64,000 nt of DNA. It comes from VRUE01 sp036271315 (lineage in GTDB: Bacteria; Actinomycetota; Thermoleophilia; Solirubrobacterales; 70-9). Under the pieces are notes generated by a model, which worked only from the letters and a program-made list of their open reading frames with translations, did no database searches and was not told the DNA's origin. Position 1 is the first letter of the stretch. Each line of letters starts with the position of its first letter. The stretch is taken from assembly GCA_036271315.1 (NCBI GenBank), contig DATBAV010000003.1, positions 62,001 to 126,000 on the forward strand. Direction: 5' to 3'. A program made the translations under genes and the position numbers. Of this stretch, positions 53,269 to 62,175 are shown piece after piece.

Positions 53269-55350
53269 TCAGCTGGAAACTGCGGCCAGCTGCTCGGCTG
53301 CGCGGGCGGCGTGGCGCTCGCGCATCTCCTCCTGGACGCTACGGCGCTGGCCGTTGGCCGGCGTCAACCGAGTCCACTCGCCTTCGGAGTCGAGCTCCCA
53401 GGCGTTGGCGTTGTCGGCGAAGCAGCGCTCGAGCACGTCGAGCAGCTCCGTCCGTAGCGCCGCGTCTTCGACCGGGGTGACGAGCTCGACCCGGCTGTCG
53501 AGGTTGCGCGGCATCAGATCGGCCGAGCCCATCAGCACCCGTGTCCGCTCGCCGCGCTGGAAGGCGTAGACACGCGAGTGCTCGAGGAAGCGGCCGACGA
53601 TCGAGACGACGCGGATGTTTTCGGAGACCCCGGGAACGCCGGGGCGCAGGCAGCAGATCCCGCGCACGTTGAGGTCGACCCGCACACCCGCCTGCGAGGC
53701 CTCATATAGCGCCCGGATGCAACCGGCATCGACCAGCGAGTTCATCTTCAGCGTGATCCGCGCCTCTTCGCCGGCTTCGTGCGCAGTCACGGTGGCGGTG
53801 ATCTCCTCGATAATGCGGTCGCGCATTGTCGTCGGCGAGACCAGCACCTTGCGGTACTCCGCGGGGCGGCCGTAGCCGGTGAGGAAGTTGAACATCTCGG
53901 CGACGTCGGCGCCGATCTCCGGGTCGGCGGTGAAGAGGCCGAAGTCGGTGTAGAGGCGGGCCGTCTTGGGGTGGTAGTTGCCGGTGCCGATGTGGACGTA
54001 CTCGCGCACCCTGTCGCCCTCGCGACGGGCGACCAGGATCGCCTTCACGTGGGTCTTCAGGCCGGGGATGCCGTAGACGACGTGGACGCCGGACTCCTCC
54101 AGCGACTTGGCCCAGTGGATGTTGGCCTCCTCGTCGAAGCGGGCCTTCAGCTCGACCATGCAGACCGCCTGCTTGCCGCGTTCTGAAGCGCGGATAAGCG
54201 AGGGCACCAGCGGCGAGTCGTCGCTGGTCCGGTACACCGTCTGCTTGATTGCCAGCACGTCGGGGTCGGCGACCGCCTGCTCGACGAAGCGCTCGACCGA
54301 GTTGGCAAACGAGTCGTAGGGATGGTGGACGAGCAGGTCCTCCTGGCGGATCGTCGCGAACATGTCGCAAGGCTCGTCGTCCTCGCCCAGCAGGCGCGGC
54401 TGCGTCACCGGCGTCCAGGGCGTGTAGCGCAGCTCGGCGTGACCGGGAACGTCGGCGACCGCGGTCAGGTCGGCGAGGTCGATCAGCCCTTTGACGTCAT
54501 AGACCTCACGGTCCTCGAGCCGCAGCGCGTCGATTAGCTGCTGGCGCAGCTTCGGGTTCATCCCGGCGGCGATCTCGAGCCGCACCACCTCGCCGAAGCG
54601 ACGGCGGCGGATCTCGTCCTGGACCGCCTGCAGCAGGTCGTCGGCCTCGTCGGAGACGGTGAAGTCAGCGTCGCGGGTGACGCGGAAGTAGCCGTGGTCG
54701 ACCACCTCGGTGCCGGGGAAGAGAGCATCGAGGTTGGCGGCGATCACCTCCTCCAGGGGAACGAATGTCTGGCCGCCCTCGCCGACCGGCAGGAAGCGGC
54801 CGAGCAGCTCCTTCGGCACCTTGACCCGGGCGATGATCTCGCTGCCGCTCTCGGGATCGCGCAGCAGCACGCCGAGGCTGAGCGAGAGGTTGGAGATATA
54901 GGGAAAGGGCCGGCCCATCCCGATCACCAGCGGGGTCAGCGCCGGGAAGACCTGTTCGTGGAAGCGGGCATCGATCTCGCCGCGCTCCTCCTCGCTGGCC
55001 GAGTCGAGCGAGACGATGCGGACCCCCTCTTCCTCCAGCGCCGGGCGCAGCTTGCCTTCGAAGCAGGCGTGCAGCCGCTCGTCCATTTCCAGCACCCGCG
55101 CCTGGATCGCGTCGATCTGCTCACCGGGCCTCAGCCCGTCGGGCCCGCGGGCGTCGATCCCGGCATCGAGCTGCTCAAACAGGCCTGCCACCCGCACCAT
55201 GTAGAACTCGTCGAGGTTGGAGGCGTAGATCGCGCAAAAGCGGATCTGCTCGAGCAACGGCACCGCGGGGTCCTCGGCGAGTTCCAGCACCCGCTGGTTG
55301 AAGTCGAGCCAGGAGAGCTCTCGATTGAAGTAAAGGGCTGGATCGTCGAT
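53269..55350 (-). CDS. ppk: Polyphosphate kinase (no standard start codon for conserved N-terminus)
   Basis: PPK1 making polyphosphate from ATP. About 694 residues are readable: the N-terminal family motif (YFNRELSWLDFNQRVLELA) followed by the H1 and H2 domains, the catalytic segment HIGTGNYHPKTARLY, KARFDEEANIHWAK and a C-terminal PLD-like domain. The frame is open only from a stop at 55389-55387 and holds no ATG/GTG/TTG before the GTG at 55290, which would delete the conserved motif. The end coordinate given marks the ATC codon starting the conserved region. A frameshift near 55355, where an ATG (55358) exists in another frame, or an unusual start codon would explain it. Confidence 0.9.
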   Translation of the reverse strand: MDDPALYFNRELSWLDFNQRVLELAEDPAVPLLEQIRFCAIYASNLDEFYMVRVAGLFEQLDAGIDARGPDGLRPGEQIDAIQARVLEMDERLHACFEGKLRPALEEEGVRIVSLDSASEEERGEIDARFHEQVFPALTPLVIGMGRPFPYISNLSLSLGVLLRDPESGSEIIARVKVPKELLGRFLPVGEGGQTFVPLEEVIAANLDALFPGTEVVDHGYFRVTRDADFTVSDEADDLLQAVQDEIRRRRFGEVVRLEIAAGMNPKLRQQLIDALRLEDREVYDVKGLIDLADLTAVADVPGHAELRYTPWTPVTQPRLLGEDDEPCDMFATIRQEDLLVHHPYDSFANSVERFVEQAVADPDVLAIKQTVYRTSDDSPLVPSLIRASERGKQAVCMVELKARFDEEANIHWAKSLEESGVHVVYGIPGLKTHVKAILVARREGDRVREYVHIGTGNYHPKTARLYTDFGLFTADPEIGADVAEMFNFLTGYGRPAEYRKVLVSPTTMRDRIIEEITATVTAHEAGEEARITLKMNSLVDAGCIRALYEASQAGVRVDLNVRGICCLRPGVPGVSENIRVVSIVGRFLEHSRVYAFQRGERTRVLMGSADLMPRNLDSRVELVTPVEDAALRTELLDVLERCFADNANAWELDSEGEWTRLTPANGQRRSVQEEMRERHAARAAEQLAAVSS

Positions 55351-55402
55351 GCGTTCATCGTACTGCCGCGCGAGCCACCCGAGGCCTCACGAAGCAGCTT
55401 GA

Positions 55403-55543
55403 TTAGCTGGAACGAGCCGTTCGTTTGGCCTTGATCGCGTCGGTCTCACGACTGGCCCGATTGATGGCGCGAGTCGCTGCACTACGAACATTCTGTGGCG
55501 CTTTGCCCGCATCGCGGGCTATTCGGGCTCTTGAACCAGCCAT
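55403..55543 (-). CDS. Possible small basic protein
   Basis: 46-residue open frame, too short for most gene callers: Arg/Ala-rich, net strongly positive (MAGSRARIARDAGKAP...RTARSS), predicted helical. An AGGGG lies about 9 nt upstream of the ATG. It fits between the SIR2 gene and ppk on the same strand. Could be real (nucleic-acid binding) or chance. Confidence 0.35.
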   Translation of the reverse strand: MAGSRARIARDAGKAPQNVRSAATRAINRASRETDAIKAKRTARSS

Positions 55544-55600
55544 ACGAAAGATTCCCCTTTCCACTTGGTCCAGTATTGCAGGCCGCTCGGCGCGGCGAGC

Positions 55601-57172
55601 TCATTCCGTGAAGAGGGTGGCGGCGCTTTTGCCAAGCAGGCGATCTACCTCTCCGAGCAGGCCAGACGGTGCCTTTTCGACGCTCAACATGCATTCCTCC
55701 AAGGGAGTCGCGGACGTGAGGGTGACAGCGCCGACGATGCTCCGCTCGCCGCGCGGGTCGACAACGATCGGCACCCCGCGAATGAATCGCCAACGCGTCG
55801 TGTACACAGCCGGGTCATCCTCCACAGTCACGCCACGCATGATGGCCTCCACGCCTACCCATCTGCTCTCGACATGTATCGGGCGCTCCTCGAGCGCATC
55901 GCGATCCGTCAACACATAGTCACTGGTCGCCCACAAAGTTGCCACACCGCGCTGATGATCGGCTGACCACAGCCCAAGTCCCAGGTCCTCTTCCTCCAAG
56001 TCAACGCCGTAGCTGCGTGCCAACGCCCGAACATCGACCAGTCGATCTCGCAGCCAGAGGTTTATGTCCTCCTGTGCGTCCAGGAAGTCAAGGTCGTCCC
56101 TGGGCACGATCAGATCCCTTCCCAGCTCGTAGCGTGCCTTGGATCGAGCGTGAAAGGACGCTGCTGCTGGACTCGCCCGCCGCAATCCCACCTCGTGGAC
56201 CAGCTGAGCCACCTCGCCGTAGTAGTTGGTCCATACGGGGTGGACGCCTGATCGCGACCAGCGCGCGGCGGTTGCCTGCTCCAGCATCGTCCTCACCGGA
56301 CCGTCCCCAATCGGTCCGCCCTGTCGTACGAAGACAACGAGATGATCGAGATCGGACTCGGCGCCATAGCGATACAACCACCGCACGAAGTTAGGGTCCG
56401 TCATGCTGAGGCCGATGAATACGCACATCGACTCTTTCATCCTCTCGCCCACGTACTGCTGAGGCCAACTCACATAGCTCGATCGCGCATAGTCACCCTC
56501 AGCTAGTACGAGCTGGCCCTCCCTCAGCCAACCGCTGCCCGAGGCATTTGGCATCAACCTCCCGTGCAGGTGCCAGACAGCATTCTTACCTTCGGGCTCG
56601 TTCCTAGCAGTGATATAGGAGGCCGTCTCAAGGCCAATTTCGCCCAGGGCAACCTCCAACAACCCGTCGTAGTTCGCCGTTAGAAGCAGCAGCCTGCTGC
56701 CGAGCTTCTTCTTGAGCCAGGCGAGCTGGGAAGCCAGCGCGCCCGGCAGGAACTCAGCGGGGCGGCGCCCTCGATAAAGGGCGGCGCGCAGTGCCCTGCG
56801 GAACTCTTTCTCATCCGGATAGAGGGCCTTCGCGATGGCTGCGGCCGCCAGTGGGCCCTCTTTCATCGTCAACTCCATCCATCGCACTTTGTCGTCCTCG
56901 GCGAGATCGTTGCCTACGCCTTTGAGAAGGCTCGCGACCAGTTCCGTCCACGACGGAAGTCCCGCCTCCGTCGACACACCGGCACCTACGAACATCGTTA
57001 TCTCGCCGTCGTGGCTCGCGACCCGATCGATGGCCGATGCAAGAGAGCCATCGGGGTCGACGAGATAGCCCATCCCCTCCGGCTCAGCGCGCGGCTCGTC
57101 ACTTAGGAGCGCCGCCGTTTCGTGCACGCCCTCCAGCTGCGACCTAAGAGTGATTATGTATTTCGCCGGCAT
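55601..57172 (-). CDS. SIR2-family protein with unassigned C-terminal domain (possible antiphage NADase)
   Basis: 523 residues. SIR2 core at about 45-340: FVGAGVSTEAGLPSW (GAGxS, 63-67), LTANYDGLLE (165 onwards), catalytic-type His in VWHLHG (201-204), and GLSMTDPNFVRW. The C-terminal about 150 residues end in RGVPIVVDPRGE...VGAVTLTS, which recalls a GAF ligand-binding domain, but I cannot confirm it. SIR2 proteins of this architecture (Thoeris ThsA, DSR, Avs-like) degrade NAD+ upon phage infection. Lower-GC codon use than neighbours and a position inside the phosphate block suggest horizontal gain. Confidence 0.85.
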   Translation of the reverse strand: MPAKYIITLRSQLEGVHETAALLSDEPRAEPEGMGYLVDPDGSLASAIDRVASHDGEITMFVGAGVSTEAGLPSWTELVASLLKGVGNDLAEDDKVRWMELTMKEGPLAAAAIAKALYPDEKEFRRALRAALYRGRRPAEFLPGALASQLAWLKKKLGSRLLLLTANYDGLLEVALGEIGLETASYITARNEPEGKNAVWHLHGRLMPNASGSGWLREGQLVLAEGDYARSSYVSWPQQYVGERMKESMCVFIGLSMTDPNFVRWLYRYGAESDLDHLVVFVRQGGPIGDGPVRTMLEQATAARWSRSGVHPVWTNYYGEVAQLVHEVGLRRASPAAASFHARSKARYELGRDLIVPRDDLDFLDAQEDINLWLRDRLVDVRALARSYGVDLEEEDLGLGLWSADHQRGVATLWATSDYVLTDRDALEERPIHVESRWVGVEAIMRGVTVEDDPAVYTTRWRFIRGVPIVVDPRGERSIVGAVTLTSATPLEECMLSVEKAPSGLLGEVDRLLGKSAATLFTE

Positions 57173-57256
57173 TCCAAAGATCCATTCCGATGCGCGACGG
57201 TGATATTTGCGCGGAGTGCGGACGCGAGGTGCCTGCGGCCGCCGGGAGAACGCCGC

Positions 57257-59518
57257 TCAGGCAGCGCGGGCAGGCGCTTGCCCAAGCGCCGCGCCAGTGG
57301 CGAGCGCACGGCGGTAGCCACCGGCCAGCTGCTCCATCGCCTGCTCCCACGAGCGGGCCCCGGCGGCGCGGACGGCGGAGGCACCGAGATGACGGCGCAG
57401 CAGTGGCGAGGCGGCCAGTTGCAGGACCGTGCCGGCGATGTGGTCGGCATCGGCCTGGCAGAGCATGCCGGTGTGGCGGTTCTCGACCAGCGAGGCGGGA
57501 CCGCCCTCGGCGACCGCGACCACCGGCACTCCGCTGGCGCCGGCCTCGAGCACGACCTGCCCGTAGGTGTCGGTGGTCGAGCAGAAGAGGAAGATGTCGG
57601 CGCTGGCATAGGCGCGGGCCAGGTCCTCCCCCTCGAGCCAGCCGAGGAAGGTCGCGTGCTCGCCCAACCTGGCGCGCAGCTCGTCCTCCTCGGGACCGCC
57701 GCCGGCCAGCAGCAGGTGCAGGCGCGGGTCGGCGCGGCGAGCGCGGAGGAAGCTCTCGGCGAGCAGATCGACCCCCTTCTCGTGGGTGAGACGACCAGCG
57801 TAGAGGACCTTGACCTCACCGGGAAAGTCCTCGCGCGAGGCCTTGCCGGGATCGAAGCGAGTGATGTCGACACCACGCTCCCAGCGGCCGAGACGGGACT
57901 CGTCGATGCCGAGTTCGATCAGAGAGCGATCGGCGGCGGGGCTTGGCGAGAGGACCAGCGAGGGAGCGCCGTAAAAAGCGCCGAGCGCGCCTTTGGCCAT
58001 CGCCTCGACCGCATCGTCGCCGCTGCGCAGGCCCGCGTAGCTGGCCAGCTCGGTGTGGTAGCTGGCGATCAGCGGCGTGCCGGCGATCCGGTTGAGCAAG
58101 GTTGCCGCGATCCCGGCTGGACCCGGAGCGGTGACGTGGACGGCGTCGTAGCGACCCTCGGCCAGGGTCTCGGCCAGCCCTGGCAAGCCCGGGACGCCAA
58201 GGCTCATGCCGGCGTAGAAGGGAACCTCGAGCTCTGCCGCTGCCGGCAGGCGTCGGTCGACGCCGGCATCGGTGCCGACGACCTCGATCTCGAAGCCCGG
58301 CACGCCGAGCTCGCGGATCTTCTCGATCGTCGCGCTGACGCCGTGGTTGGCGCCGATCCCGTCGGCGATCAGGGCGATCCGCGGCCGCTCCTCCGAGCGG
58401 CTGGACAGCTTCGCCTTCTCGGCGCCGAGGAAGGTGATCGCCGGCGCGTAGGGCACGGCCGGGATCACCGCGTCGAAGAGACCGCCGAAGGCGGTGGCCA
58501 CATCACCTTCGCGGGCTGCCTCTGCGCCACCGGCTATCGCCCCACGCAGGCGCCGCTCGTGGGTGCGGCGGGCGCGACGGTAGAGATCGGCGTGGGAGAA
58601 GTCCTCCTCCTGGAGGTAGGCGATCAGCTCCGGCCCGCGCAGGTCGAGCTCGATCGAGCTCAGCCAAGCCTCGAGCAACGCCCGCGCATCATCGGGCCCG
58701 ATGTCGGCTGCGACCTTGCCCTCGCGCGCGGCGCCCTCGCTGATCGTGCGCTGGGCGATCTTCAGTACGGCGGCGGGGTCGGGTGCCCTCTCCGCACCCG
58801 ACCCGCCGAGGGCGCGCGTCGCCAACGCCATCGCCGCGTGAGCCCACTTGGCCGCGCTGCCCTGCTGGCCGCCCCCCTGGGCGTCGCCAGCCCGCATCTT
58901 GTGGAGAAACTCTTCCGGCGTGGCGGCCGCGGGCACCTCGGTGAAGGTGCGGCCGATATCCACGCCGGCATGGTCGTCGGAACCGCCGATCCCGGTCCCA
59001 CCGTGGGTCTCGATGTAAATCGCCGCCGGCATGTTGAGCTCGGCGGCGCGAGAGCCGTTGCGCACCTCCCAGATCGGAAAGAGCTCGGCGAGCCGGCGCC
59101 GGTGTCGCGGCGTCAGCGGAGCGTCGACGTTGTAGAACGGGTGCGCCAATGCAGAGGCGATCTCGTTCTCGGCAAGGTACGCGGCGCAGGCCTCTACGTC
59201 GCCGGAATGTGCCTGCAGCCACTCATGGTCTCCGGGAGTGATCCCGTAACAGAGGACGTGAACCGCCTGTGGCTCGCCGGCAAAGCGTGCGGTCAGCTCC
59301 TCGGAGACGAAGCAATCGGGACGATCGGCGAGCTCGAGACAGCCGTCGATCGTGTCGTGGTCGGTGATCGTGACGAAGTCCATCCCCCGCCGCTTGGCCA
59401 GGTCGTAGACCTCCTCGGGCGGTGTCGCGCACTCGGGCAACCCCAACGAACGCTGAACTCCGAGCCGCGAAAGCTGCGAGGCGGTGGAGTGGCAGTGCAT
59501 ATCTACACGGGAAGTCAT
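57257..59518 (-). CDS. PHP phosphoesterase-glycosyltransferase (GT4) fusion
   Basis: 753 residues. N-terminal PHP metallo-phosphoesterase (1 to about 330): HCHST (His8, His10), ITDHDTIDG, ALAHPFYN, GGSDDHA. C-terminal GT-B glycosyltransferase of family GT4 (about 365-740): ALIADGIGANHGVS, SYHTELASYAG, YAGRLTHEKGVDLL and E-x7-E-like region (EAGASGVPVVAVAEGG). Likely makes a sugar-phosphate or lipid head group with linked hydrolysis. Separate promoter; ATG with GGGAG upstream. Confidence 0.93.
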   Translation of the reverse strand: MTSRVDMHCHSTASQLSRLGVQRSLGLPECATPPEEVYDLAKRRGMDFVTITDHDTIDGCLELADRPDCFVSEELTARFAGEPQAVHVLCYGITPGDHEWLQAHSGDVEACAAYLAENEIASALAHPFYNVDAPLTPRHRRRLAELFPIWEVRNGSRAAELNMPAAIYIETHGGTGIGGSDDHAGVDIGRTFTEVPAAATPEEFLHKMRAGDAQGGGQQGSAAKWAHAAMALATRALGGSGAERAPDPAAVLKIAQRTISEGAAREGKVAADIGPDDARALLEAWLSSIELDLRGPELIAYLQEEDFSHADLYRRARRTHERRLRGAIAGGAEAAREGDVATAFGGLFDAVIPAVPYAPAITFLGAEKAKLSSRSEERPRIALIADGIGANHGVSATIEKIRELGVPGFEIEVVGTDAGVDRRLPAAAELEVPFYAGMSLGVPGLPGLAETLAEGRYDAVHVTAPGPAGIAATLLNRIAGTPLIASYHTELASYAGLRSGDDAVEAMAKGALGAFYGAPSLVLSPSPAADRSLIELGIDESRLGRWERGVDITRFDPGKASREDFPGEVKVLYAGRLTHEKGVDLLAESFLRARRADPRLHLLLAGGGPEEDELRARLGEHATFLGWLEGEDLARAYASADIFLFCSTTDTYGQVVLEAGASGVPVVAVAEGGPASLVENRHTGMLCQADADHIAGTVLQLAASPLLRRHLGASAVRAAGARSWEQAMEQLAGGYRRALATGAALGQAPARAA

Positions 59519-59599
59519 CGGCGTCTCCCTGCTCTAGTCGTTTCTGTCACCTCCAGAGTTCGGCATAAGCAGGGAAAAGTTGTGAACGAGCGGGAAAGC

Positions 59600-60025
59600 T
59601 CAGGTGAACAAGGAGTGATCGAGAGCTGCCCAGGTGCCCCTGCTCGCCTCGGCCTGCCAGAGCACGACGAAGTCGTGGAAGAGGCGCTCGCGGCGCTCGC
59701 GCAGAACAGTCGCAACCGAGCCGATCTGCTCGACCTTGACCAGCATCAGGTCGCAGTCGTGCAGGTCGCCGAGCACCGACTGCAGGCGCTTGGCGGCGTC
59801 GCGAGCCGCCTTTGCCTCCTCACCAAGGCACGAAGCGAAGATCTCGAGGACATAACGCAGGCGCTTGGCGGCGATTCGCAGGTCGTGCTGCGCTTCACTC
59901 GCGTCGGGGGCAAGCGCCGCCTCGGCGAAGCCGCGCAGCTCGTCCAGCCGCACCGAGACGATCTGCCCCAAGTTGGGCACTAGCGGGCCGCGCGGATCCA
60001 ATCCCTCTATCGCCCGTGGCTTCAC
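59600..60025 (-). CDS. CHAD domain protein (C-terminal half)
   Basis: 141 residues matching the second four-helix bundle of a CHAD domain: DLRIAAKRLRYVLEIF, AAKRLQSVLGDLHDCDL with conserved basic face and His. CHAD proteins bind polyphosphate. GTG start overlaps the preceding CHAD gene stop (GTGA), so two proteins are made instead of the usual single one. Confidence 0.87.
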   Translation of the reverse strand: MKPRAIEGLDPRGPLVPNLGQIVSVRLDELRGFAEAALAPDASEAQHDLRIAAKRLRYVLEIFASCLGEEAKAARDAAKRLQSVLGDLHDCDLMLVKVEQIGSVATVLRERRERLFHDFVVLWQAEASRGTWAALDHSLFT

Positions 60026-60495
60026 CGGCCGGCCTTCTTGGTCAGCTTCTTCAGCCGCCGTCGCAACTTCTTCAGCCGCTTTGGAGCGACGTAGGTAGCC
60101 AGGGCTTCGTTTGCCTCGGCCTGGCGCACCCGCAGCTCCTCGATTAGGGCGAGCAGGGCGCCGCGATCCGCCTCCGCCGCCTCGTCAAGAAGGCCTTCGA
60201 GCGTGGCGATCTCGACGTCGGCGTCACGGCGCTCGCCGAGCGCGTCGGCCAGCGCCTTCACCTTCTTCAGCGCCTTGTGCCGGCGCTTGCGGGGGAAGCA
60301 GGGCTCGAAGACCTCCAGAGCCGCGCGCAAGCGCCGCGTCGCCACCCGCATGTCGTGGACCCGCTCCACATCGCCGAGGTCGAGGACGCCGTCGGAGTGC
60401 GCGAAGACCTCCTTGGAGCGCACCTTGAGGACGCGGGCCGCTGCCTGAGAGAACGACCCCTCGCAGTCGAGCTCGACCTTGCGTGCACCGGCCAC
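60022..60495 (-). CDS. CHAD domain protein (N-terminal half)
   Basis: 157 residues with the first CHAD bundle: DVERVHDMRVATRRLRAALEVF and the paired RRHKALKKVKALADALGERRDADV, strongly basic, ending in a Lys/Arg-rich helix (KRLKKLRRRLKKLTKK). Adjacent to ppx and in the ppk neighbourhood, consistent with polyphosphate binding. GTG start at 60495. Confidence 0.88.
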   Translation of the reverse strand: MAGARKVELDCEGSFSQAAARVLKVRSKEVFAHSDGVLDLGDVERVHDMRVATRRLRAALEVFEPCFPRKRRHKALKKVKALADALGERRDADVEIATLEGLLDEAAEADRGALLALIEELRVRQAEANEALATYVAPKRLKKLRRRLKKLTKKAGR

Positions 60496-60533
60496 GCCAG
60501 GAGGCTAGAGGACCGACGTGCCCGTTAGACCCC

Positions 60534-61442
60534 TTAGGCGACGAGGCGGAGCTTGGAGCCGTTGCTGTTGCCGTTGAGTAGGTCGAGGACGACGCCCTCG
60601 CGCAAGCCGCCCTTGCCGATCTGCAGCGGCTGACCGAGCAGCTCGGAGACCTTCTCCAGGAGCAGCACGCCGGTGGTGAGAATGCGAACCCGTTCGGGGT
60701 CAAGCTCGAAGCGGCGCGCCACATCGGCGGCGGGATCTCCGCAGAGCACGCGGATCCCCCGCTCCAGGGTCTCGTATTCGAGCACCGCGCCGACCAGCCG
60801 GCGCAGCGAGGTGGCGCTGCCACCGACCGCCACCGCCTGGGTGGGATGCTCGATCTCGACCCCCTCGAAGATGTCGTCGATGCGGTCGCGAACCTTGCGA
60901 ATCTCAGCCGCGGAAGGTGGATCGGAGGAAATCAGCTCGTTGGCGAGCACTCCCGAGCCGACTCGCCAGGAACGAACCTCGCTGGCCCCGCCCGGCACGG
61001 TGCCGAGGATCACCTCGGTCGAGCCGCCGCCGACGTCGACGACGCCGACCCTGCCCTCGACCGGGTGGCCGAGCGTCTTGGTCGCGCCGATGAAGGAGAG
61101 CCTCCCCTCCTCCTCGTCGCTCAACACCTCGACCCGGACGCCAGCGGCATCGCCAATTGCTGCAGCAACCTCATCGCTGTTGGAAGCCTCGCGCACGGCG
61201 GCCGTCGCGACCGCGCGGATCTCCTTTGCTCCCAGCTCTTTTGCCAGCCGGACCTGGGTCGCGACAACGTCGCAGACTTCATCGACCTTCTCGCTCAAGA
61301 TTGCCCCATCGCCGTCGAGCGCCTTGTTGATCCGCGTGTAGGCGCGCTGCTCCATCACCTTCTTCAACTGACCGTCCACCGGCTCAGCGACGAGCACGCG
61401 CGTCGTGTTGGAACCGATATCTATGGCAGCACAGAGAGTCAC
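60534..61442 (-). CDS. ppx: Exopolyphosphatase (Ppx/GppA)
   Basis: 302-residue ASKHA-fold phosphatase releasing Pi from polyphosphate (or acting on pppGpp). Phosphate-binding IDIGSNTTRVLV and GVVDVGGGSTEVILG motifs, plus AVATAAVREASN. Only the catalytic N-terminal domain is present, without the C-terminal HD-type region, as in many actinobacterial Ppx1 proteins. GTG start at 61442 with GGAG 6 nt upstream. Confidence 0.93.
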   Translation of the reverse strand: MTLCAAIDIGSNTTRVLVAEPVDGQLKKVMEQRAYTRINKALDGDGAILSEKVDEVCDVVATQVRLAKELGAKEIRAVATAAVREASNSDEVAAAIGDAAGVRVEVLSDEEEGRLSFIGATKTLGHPVEGRVGVVDVGGGSTEVILGTVPGGASEVRSWRVGSGVLANELISSDPPSAAEIRKVRDRIDDIFEGVEIEHPTQAVAVGGSATSLRRLVGAVLEYETLERGIRVLCGDPAADVARRFELDPERVRILTTGVLLLEKVSELLGQPLQIGKGGLREGVVLDLLNGNSNGSKLRLVA

Positions 61443-61477
61443 GGCCTTCTCCAGGATGTTCCCAGACGACCCGGATC

Positions 61478-62173
61478 TCAACCGCGGTAACCCGCAGGAT
61501 GCGAAGCATCCTCGAACTCACGGAATAGACCGGTAACGACGAAGGCCACCTGCTCGCCGATGTCGACGGCGTTGTCGGCGATCCGCTCGATCGCCCGCGC
61601 GCCGAGCAGCATCGTCATCGCCCACTCGCGCTTGTCGGCGTCATCGCCGATCTCCAGAGCAAGACGGAAGCATTCGCGATTGAGGTTGTCGACGACGTCG
61701 TCCTGGCGGACCAGGTCCTGGGCGAGTTCGATGTCGCGGTCGGCGAAGGCTCGCTTGGCCTGGCTGAGCAGGGTCTTGGTCTGCCCGCCCATGCTCAGGA
61801 TCAGCCTCACCATCTCTTGATCGGACGGCGGCTCGTTGCCGGTCAGAGGGATCATCTTGCAGATGTTCACGCACTGATCGCCCATCCGCTCGACGTTCTT
61901 CAACACGTGCAGGAGGGCCGAAATCAAGCGCAGGTCGGTTGCCACTGGCGACTGCGTCGCGAGAAGCGTGATCAGCGCCTGGTGCACCTCGAGGTAGCGG
62001 CCGTCGATGCGGTCGTCGTCAGCGACGACGATCTGGGCCAACTCGACATCCTGGTGCTCGACCGCCTCCAGGGTGCGGCTGAGCGCCGCGCTGGCCAGGT
62101 CGATGCCGCCGAGCGCGCTCGCCTCGAGGCGTTCCAGTTCCTCCTGGTATTCGACCCTGATCCCGCCCGGCAT
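61478..62173 (-). CDS. phoU: Phosphate regulatory protein PhoU
   Basis: 231-residue all-helical PhoU: two related bundles with E/DxxxD metal-cluster motifs (LATQSPVATDLRLISAL, VERMGDQCVNI, AIERIADNAVDIGEQV). Modulates the Pst transporter and the PhoR-PhoB phosphate response. ATG 62173 lies 2 nt after the pstB stop. Confidence 0.95.
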   Translation of the reverse strand: MPGGIRVEYQEELERLEASALGGIDLASAALSRTLEAVEHQDVELAQIVVADDDRIDGRYLEVHQALITLLATQSPVATDLRLISALLHVLKNVERMGDQCVNICKMIPLTGNEPPSDQEMVRLILSMGGQTKTLLSQAKRAFADRDIELAQDLVRQDDVVDNLNRECFRLALEIGDDADKREWAMTMLLGARAIERIADNAVDIGEQVAFVVTGLFREFEDASHPAGYRG

Positions 62174-62175
62174 GC

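Noticed and set aside
57122..59983. 953-codon plus-strand open frame
   Set aside because: Antisense to the PHP-GT4 gene and part of the CHAD and SIR2 genes; no recognisable domain.
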